This document shows positions 57,395 to 64,000 of a DNA stretch of 64,000 bases, in pieces. The stretch covers positions 1 to 64,000 of the forward strand of contig QANT01001555.1 of NCBI GenBank assembly GCA_003254885.1. The letters are read 5' to 3'. Positions within the stretch are counted from its first letter, which is position 1; every line of letters starts with the position of its first letter. The position numbers and the translations under genes were made by a program. Under the pieces are notes generated by a model. It was not told the DNA's origin and made no database searches. It was given only the letters and a program-made list of their open reading frames with translations. This stretch comes from Purshia tridentata. Its lineage: Eukaryota > Streptophyta > Magnoliopsida > Rosales > Rosaceae.

Positions 57395-60123
57395 GGTGAT
57401 CAATAGTACTCTTGAAAATCATGCACTTGGGCTTCAAATAAATAGGCAGGGGCAGAGGTAGATGGATCTAGCTAGCTACCTTCATAACTGCTTATCTTTT
57501 ATTTGTTGTTGCCCACAAATAATAATGAAATAGTTTGCAAATAAATTGAATGTTGGAATTTGGAATTTGGATCATAGCCACCAGTCACTGAAAGTTTTGG
57601 AAACTGAACCAATAATGCTTTATTTTAAATTTTACACGAGTTTTGGATATGATAATATGAGCATCATTAAAATTCAAGCTAATTATTTACATATCCTTGA
57701 ATTTATTTATCTTAAGGAAAATACATAAAATTTTTGGTTATCAGAAAAGTACATGGATGACAGGTTTATGAAGATTTGGTTTTAAGCGGTCTTGTAATAA
57801 GGAGAATGACACGTAAGTCAAACATGGTTTGAAGTCAAGAGATTGGAAAGTTCTCTCTATTATTATTTTTGGGTCAAGACTCAAGAGAAAGATAGGATTG
57901 CAATAAAATAGGGATGCTTTGAAAGTTCTCTCTGACTTTAACTAAAGATCTAGAATGCAGAGGCAGTGAAGAATCCCTATTAAATCAACAGCGGTAAGTG
58001 CGAGAGGATTCTTGTTCAGTGACCTGAGATGTGAATTTTGGACTCCAAGTTGTTGAGAAAAATAATGGGATTATAAAATACTTTTGCTTTAGTGGCTAAA
58101 CTCTCACTAAAATAACTTATTATTTTCTCTCTTAAAATCTCTCGAGGGGATCGCTCTTTTCACTTAATTGAGACTTTTTTTCTCTCAATTTCACAAGTGA
58201 GGCTCTCTCTGTTCCTCTCTCAAACTTACTGAAGTTTGGATGCATGCGTTGATCAATTGATCACCTTGATCGAAATGCAATGGGCAGCTGCCTTTTTTAT
58301 AGGCAAGTGACTTAATGGCACATTGGTAAAATATACTGATAGTTGGAATGCCAAGTCCAACTTCTCCATATTTTAGGATCAATGTTTGCATGCATTAATG
58401 CATTGTTTCCTTCACATATGCAAAAGTCATCCTTTTGCATTAAATGAGCTACACCAATTTGAGCTCTTTTTCTTCGTGTAGATTTCTACCACACGGATCA
58501 CCACTTCATTTCAACAATTGTTACCACCACCTTAGCTATGCCTATAGCTAGCTTTTCTTTGCATTGATCGAACCCCCAAAGCAATAGTAAAACATGGATG
58601 TGATAAACCATCAACATGCATTTGTTGTTTTATCATGTATTTCTCCTCCATTTAAGGAGGGATACAAATGGGGGCCGATCACAAGGTACCTACTAGAGTT
58701 TCATTATTATAAAATAGACGCTTTGACACAAAGGAGGGACAACTGTTGCACACAACAAGGACAAGTCAAAGAGCATTAAAGTCGCTGGTTATCAGTTTTT
58801 AAGTTGTTATTATGCTTCTCTTTATTTGTCTTTATTGTTTTTAGATCGTTCTCGACCACAGTTACGTAATTTGAGAACAAATAAGTGTGCAGATTCGACA
58901 ATTATGCACTTAACTTACGATCGCGTATTAGCACACCTAATGCACATGAGAATGACATAGTTTTCCAAGAGTATTTACTAGTTCATAATTCGAGTAACAA
59001 CTCCAACTCCATACTTTGTAACCCAGAAAAAAGTGTACTGTGCACTCTGATACCTTACCTCAAGTAAGAGAGAACATAGTCCATTTAAACGATAGAGGAA
59101 GAAAGAAAAGATTGGGAATAAATAAATTAACGTGGTCATTCCTCTGAAAAAATATATAAATAAATACTGTAGTCATCAAGAGAAAGTTCTAGAAAAAGCT
59201 TATCAAAGTCTCAAAGGTCATTAAGAGGATTCTTGTCAAGATTCTCTAACAGACAAAGATTTCTTATTCATTTGTCTAACCATCTTAAACCATCAAATAA
59301 CTAGTGGGATTGCTTTGGAAATTAAAAGTCTTAAAAGAGGTTTGGCTCTGGTTTGAAATTAGGTTATAAATAAATCCGTACAAAGCTTTTCATAATATGA
59401 AAAGAAAAACAAATATTCACCTTGAGGTAAATTGTAGATGTTTAGGAGATAAGAGTACGTGTTAAATGAGGTAGCTGAGTCATGGTTACTATGCTCATAG
59501 CGTGGAGCATTTTTAAGAAGCCAGCAGCACTAGTGTTCATTTAAATTACACTACCATGTCATTGTTTCTTTTACTTGCTGCCTCCTTTTTACTATATGGA
59601 TTATAAAAGAGAAATAGAGAAGAAAAACGAGCGTCACCGGCAAAGAGAAAGTGTGACTGTGTGATTGCTTGATAAGTATGAGGGAAGGCAAGGGTTAATG
59701 AATTAAGGTGGTGGGAAGTAATTGTTTTATATTTCAATCGAGAGGGATTCGAGCACTTCTTGATGTCAATCTGTTAAATGAAAATCCATATTTTTACTCT
59801 AATTTTTAGCCTCACCTGGCGTTCATATATTGTTGACGTTACTGGTTCAACTTATAAGTCAAACATAGCATTGAAATAATGCTCTAACCCAACACTTTTA
59901 CCTATACATGCTTGTTAATACATTGTTACTAACTATTTAAGACCGAGATAAATATAAGTTAAAATAAATTCAGTACTGTCATCAAACATCAAACTATACA
60001 TGCATCATGAAGCATGGGTTAGCATACATACGGAATAACCTGGCTTTTACAACAGATGTAAAAAGACTACCGAGGGTCAGAACTCAAAACAGGTAGCATG
60101 CACATATGTGAGATACTGCCAAG
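57395..60123. other. 2.7-kb intergenic region, no gene recognised
   Basis: Beyond the B3 promoter the DNA is AT-rich. Short open frames show no family resemblance, and no element ends were recognised. Confidence 0.6.
57436..57446 (-). promoter_or_regulatory. TATA-like box of UGT-B3
   Basis: CCTATTTATTT on the minus strand, about 45 nt before the ATG, in the same relative place as in B1 and B2. Confidence 0.45.
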
Positions 60124-63100
60124 TTATTTACTTGAGGGGGAGGTCAGCCTATTTTCTTCTGAATCATGCTTTGATGTAGTATCCCCACCCATCAATTCCT
60201 GGAATCCTTCGACTTTCACTGGTGGAGCCCGAAGAACACTCACATTCCTGCAAACATGAGAGAGATGCAGAATTTCAGCGAAGCATTACTCATCTGAATG
60301 ATCAGTAATTTTATTCTTCCTTCAGATTTTCCTTACTGTGTTTGCATTTGAGGGATTTGTAAAGAAGCCATCTGTCTAAATTGATTGCCCGACTGAGTAT
60401 GGACATTTGGCATTGTAAGATTCGACATTGCTGGGACTTGCTGCTGCCTGAACTGCATTGGTGGATGTCTGTTATTGAAACTGTTGAAGGCATTACTGTC
60501 CATGGGAAACTCCGATGGGGCTTCAATCTTCACCTGTACCATTGGTCTGTCCTTTTCCATATCCATAATAGCTCGAGGAGTGGATGGTTGACGTCTTCGC
60601 ATTCTCTCTATCTGTTGCTGTTGGTGAAAAGGCACACTTTTCGATTGGGCAATTTGCTGCATCTGCGGATGCATTTGTCTTGGTATCTGCAGATCCACAA
60701 AACATTGTAATGAAATAACCATTATAAAATGTCATACCATGCAAAGGTCAGCTTTTGGAAACTACTAATCCCCTAAAACTCTGTAAAATCAAATATTCAG
60801 CAGCTACTTGGGAAAGTGCATGAAAATATACGCATAGCAGACTCACAAATAACCCATCAACCATCCATAAATCGGATTTTATGCAAGGATCACCATCAAA
60901 TGCAACCAAATGCAAAGCAAACAATTGAAGTTGTACATACTTGCTGGGGCAATCGAATGGGATTCTGGTGCTGTTGCTGCAGCTGCGACTGGATTCCCTG
61001 AATTTGCTGCTGACTTTGTTGAAAATTCCTGGAGCCATCCTTGACTTGCTCCACTAGAGGGCCAAAATTACTTGAGAGAAAAAAATAGAAGCGCGTAAGT
61101 AATGGACACACTAGAAACTTGCATTATATTACATCTTACCAATTTGAAAAGGAAACACTTGATGGAAGTGAAAGGTATAAAATTGGAAGTCATAACCTAA
61201 TATCCTTAGATTTAGCTCTGTCAGCCTCACAGACAAGCCCATTCCTGAAATTATGCCAATGGTCATAATTTGGCCTTCTATTAGCCATTCACTCAAGTTC
61301 TTTAAGGACACTTGAAAAGTAAGTCCTCAATTCTGACACTATTTAGGTTTGTTGACTTCAGCCTACTAGAAATTAGTCTGACTTAAACAATACTTATTAG
61401 CTGCTAAGGTGGGTGTCAGCAGCAAATTTTTCAAGGAGAATACTCGTATGAAGGAAATGAACACGCACTCTCTTTAATTCAGTCTCCTCGAAATTTGTTT
61501 GACTTAAACAATACTTATTAGCTGATAAAGTGGGTGTCAGCAGCACATTTTTTAAAGAGAATACTCATATGAACGAAATGAAAACATGCTCTTGGAAACC
61601 TTACTCTGTTAGGAAGCCCTAAAAGAGTGAACTTTGGCCCCAAATCCCTAATAAGAACAATGCAACATACAATAATACAGCTATCACATATCAGTTAGCA
61701 AGTTCATTTAATCATAAATCCAAAGGCTTGCAATCACAACTTTTAAGTCTCTAACCAATATAATGAGTTTTTAAGGTGCACGCAAAACATACATTTATTC
61801 AAATAATGTTGATCTATCACTTTCCTCTTTTGTATTTTGTATTTTTTTTTTCTGACTCAGGATAAGTCATGCCAGATTAACATATAGCTCATAATTAACT
61901 GAGGCGCGAGTGCAACCATGCAACAATAACTTATAAGAAAACTGAAATCAGATAAGACCAAATTCAAAATTAAAAAAATATGATTTTAGATAATTCTCTA
62001 GAAACTCACCCATGTCCCGCTGTTTGAAGGAACATCTTCAGTAGTTCAATGGCTGAGCACTGCTTTTTGTAACTATCAGCAAGAACTTTCAAGCTGCCAC
62101 CCAATTTACGGATATGACAGGTTAGCAACTGAGAGAAAACTTCAACTGGAACTTCTGTGGCACCATCAAACCCCACACTTGTCAACATCTGGGCTATTAC
62201 CTTTTGAGATAACTGTGACGCTTGCTCTTGACCAAGACATGTTTTGTTCCTTCCGGACCCATTTTTGCCCCGATGTAAGCTTCCTCCTTGTTCCATGGTG
62301 AGGTATTCAGGCCTGACACCAAGCCTCTCAAGCATTACAGGACTCCTAGTCATAACCTGAGGCAACATATCAAGAACTCCATAACATTCCACTTTCTGGT
62401 TGTCTTCCGCTCTATCTATGGGTGGAATTGCACTATCGGGAACACAGTTGAATGTAAACATTGTTTCCGGGAAAAAAGATGTTTCATTTTCAACTGAGTA
62501 ACTACCATCTAAAACAGAATTCGGATTCATGTGTGATGAATTCTCAGGGATGGGGTTTCCATATCCCACATACTGATCTTCTTTGACTGTTACACATCTT
62601 TTCTTATTCTTCTCAAGAAGCTTAAGATAAGCAGACATCTCCTCTGGGGTACGTTTGTTTGATTCTCGGTCTGATGACAACCTATACGGTTTGCTGATTC
62701 TATATCTCTCCATAAACTGATTATACCATGTTTCAGGCAGCTCATCATTTTTATATCTCGGTGGCATATTGTCAATTTCAGATTCTCCATATCTTGATCC
62801 AACACTAAAAGCTGCTTTTGATTGAATCTGCATACACAGTCATAAAATAATAATTCTCTAACCACTCTTCACAATTCTATACTTCAAACTTTTTACTCAA
62901 GTTTCATCCCACACAGACATTATGTATTGTAATGCGATAAAGTAATTTCAGGTTACTATGGACTAATGCTTGAGACGAATAAGTTTCAAATGCGCATCAA
63001 TATCACAGCTCGAATGCTCCATGGAAGTTTGAATGTCATACCTTGGACGACGCCGAAGCGTCACGCTGTTGAACTTGAACCCCGTCATGGGAAGCATTCT

Positions 63101-63534
63101 CCAAAGTGAAGTAGACGTCATCAGCATGCAACTGCAAATCTGCAACGGCGAGCGCAGCAATCAGAAGCCGTAAAATTAAGCATAAGATTAAGCAGAAATT
63201 CAAGCAATGAGAGAGACTCACAGTTGGGGTTGAGCTTGGAGACGGCGAGAGAAGAAGAAGAAGAAGACGAAGAAGAGGAAGAGGAATTGGGGCGAAGGAA
63301 GAGGGAGACGCAGGCCTTGTCGAAGAGGAGGGCTCGGGCGCGGAGCTGGAGGTGGATCTGAGCCCTAGATTTGGAGTCGTCGGCTCGCATGAAGGCTTCC
63401 CATGTGGAAGGTGAGTGGAGGAAGGGAGCGAAGCTGGCGTAGCTGGACTCGCCGAGCCACGTGCGCCAGACGTTGCAGGACTCGAGCTTGCGGGCGAGCT
63501 CGTAGCAATGACCGTCGTCCCCCAGTAGAGCCAT
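60124..63534 (-). CDS. Ser- and Gln-rich nuclear-type protein with histone-fold-like segment
   Basis: Six exons on the minus strand: 63534-63222, 63139-63042, 62827-62010, 61070-60941, 60686-60337, 60247-60124; 610 aa. The N-terminus (MALLGDDGHCYELARKLE) is followed by a polyserine run coded by AGA/TCT-type repeats. The middle has RTPEEMSAYLKLLEKNKKR. About residues 340-405 of the third exon's product (QLSQKVIAQMLTSVGFDGAT onward to LLKMFLQTAG) look helical and resemble histone-fold (Bromo_TP-type) segments of TAF or SPT7-like transcription subunits. The rest is rich in Gln, Met and Arg, ending SPSSK. I recognise it as a conserved plant protein without a firm name. A role in transcription or chromatin, for example with a SAGA- or TFIID-like complex, is inference. 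Confidence 0.85.
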
Positions 63535-64000
63535 TTTGGGAAGGAGGGAGGGATTTGGGAATTCAATTTCTGGGTTTTGGGATTTTGGGGTTAAGATTGG
63601 GAATAATTTAAAAATTTTTAATAAGAATAAATTAATAATAGATATAAATTAGGGGTAGGTTTTTTTATCGAAATACCGAATTGGTCGATAACCAACTTTG
63701 ACGGCTCGATATGTTTTGAAATTGCCCCTTCCGCCCCTGTTGGTCGGTCGATTAGTTGGTTTGGACTTCTCACTTGTGGAATGTAAAATGTAAATTTTCA
63801 TGCCAAATATAAGAAAGCGTTTGAACACATTTATGAAGTGTATATACGAGTCACGACTGATTTCTCTTTTTCATTAAAATTTTTGGAATTTTTATTTTAT
63901 CAATTAGATTAATCCAATGGTTAAGATTAAATAGCCCAAGAAACTAAAACTTGAAAATAGAGTTATATATATGTAGAAAAAAAAAAAAAAAGGTTCAATG
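63535..64000. other. upstream region of the Gln-rich gene; possible transposon end
   Basis: It holds the 5' leader and promoter on the minus strand. From about 63650 the sequence (TTAGGGGTAGG, then CCGAATTGGTCGATAACCAA) resembles the ends of plant hAT-type elements with CGGTT-like inner repeats; no second end is visible within the window. Confidence 0.35.

Overview
The window looks like the nuclear genome of a dicot plant. Genes are split by AT-rich GT..AG introns, intergenic DNA is AT-rich with short foldback and hAT-type elements, and the genes are plant-specific: type II DXS, a DYW-class PPR protein, and UGT91-like glycosyltransferases. The UGTs most resemble strawberry UDP-rhamnose:rhamnosyltransferase 1, so I lean to Rosaceae (Prunus-like), but I could not search to confirm this. 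Exon borders were read by eye from splice signals, frame continuity and remembered family sequences.

Layout. 1-3.2 kb: no coding gene, a possible transposon end and the leader of the first gene. 3.3-13.4 kb (+): a 19-exon gene whose frame joins a FAR1-type zinc DNA-binding domain to a complete methylmalonate-semialdehyde dehydrogenase (ALDH6), followed by a tail of about 370 residues built of Ser/Thr-rich repeats. 14.5-18.2 kb (+): a SpoU/TrmH-type RNA 2'-O-methyltransferase. 18.6-21.4 kb (+): a GT47 exostosin-family glycosyltransferase. 21.4-27.4 kb: gene-free apart from a LINE RNase H remnant. 27.4-30.6 kb (+): plastid 1-deoxy-D-xylulose-5-phosphate synthase, type II. 31.6-33.8 kb (-): an intronless DYW-type PPR protein, with the remnant of another PPR gene beyond it.

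38-57.4 kb is a cluster of six intronless UGT91-like genes of two kinds. Type A (A1 and A2 on +, A3 on -) starts MTDQPKK. Type B (B1, B2, B3, all on -) starts MDSIT. B2 is broken by a 71-bp insertion. The cluster shows recent turnover: A1 and A2 share an almost identical first 390 bp with an abrupt end, B1 and B2 are near-identical, and blocks of flanking and promoter DNA are repeated around the genes. A2 carries two unusual substitutions at functional positions. These enzymes probably add sugars, perhaps rhamnose, to flavonoid or terpenoid glycosides; substrates cannot be read from sequence.

60.1-63.5 kb (-): a six-exon gene for a Ser- and Gln-rich nuclear-type protein with a histone-fold-like segment.

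The best candidate for something unusual is the FAR1-ALDH6-repeat-tail gene: a metabolic enzyme in frame with a transposase-derived DNA-binding domain and a low-complexity tail that seems to have grown by repeating the enzyme's own C-terminus.
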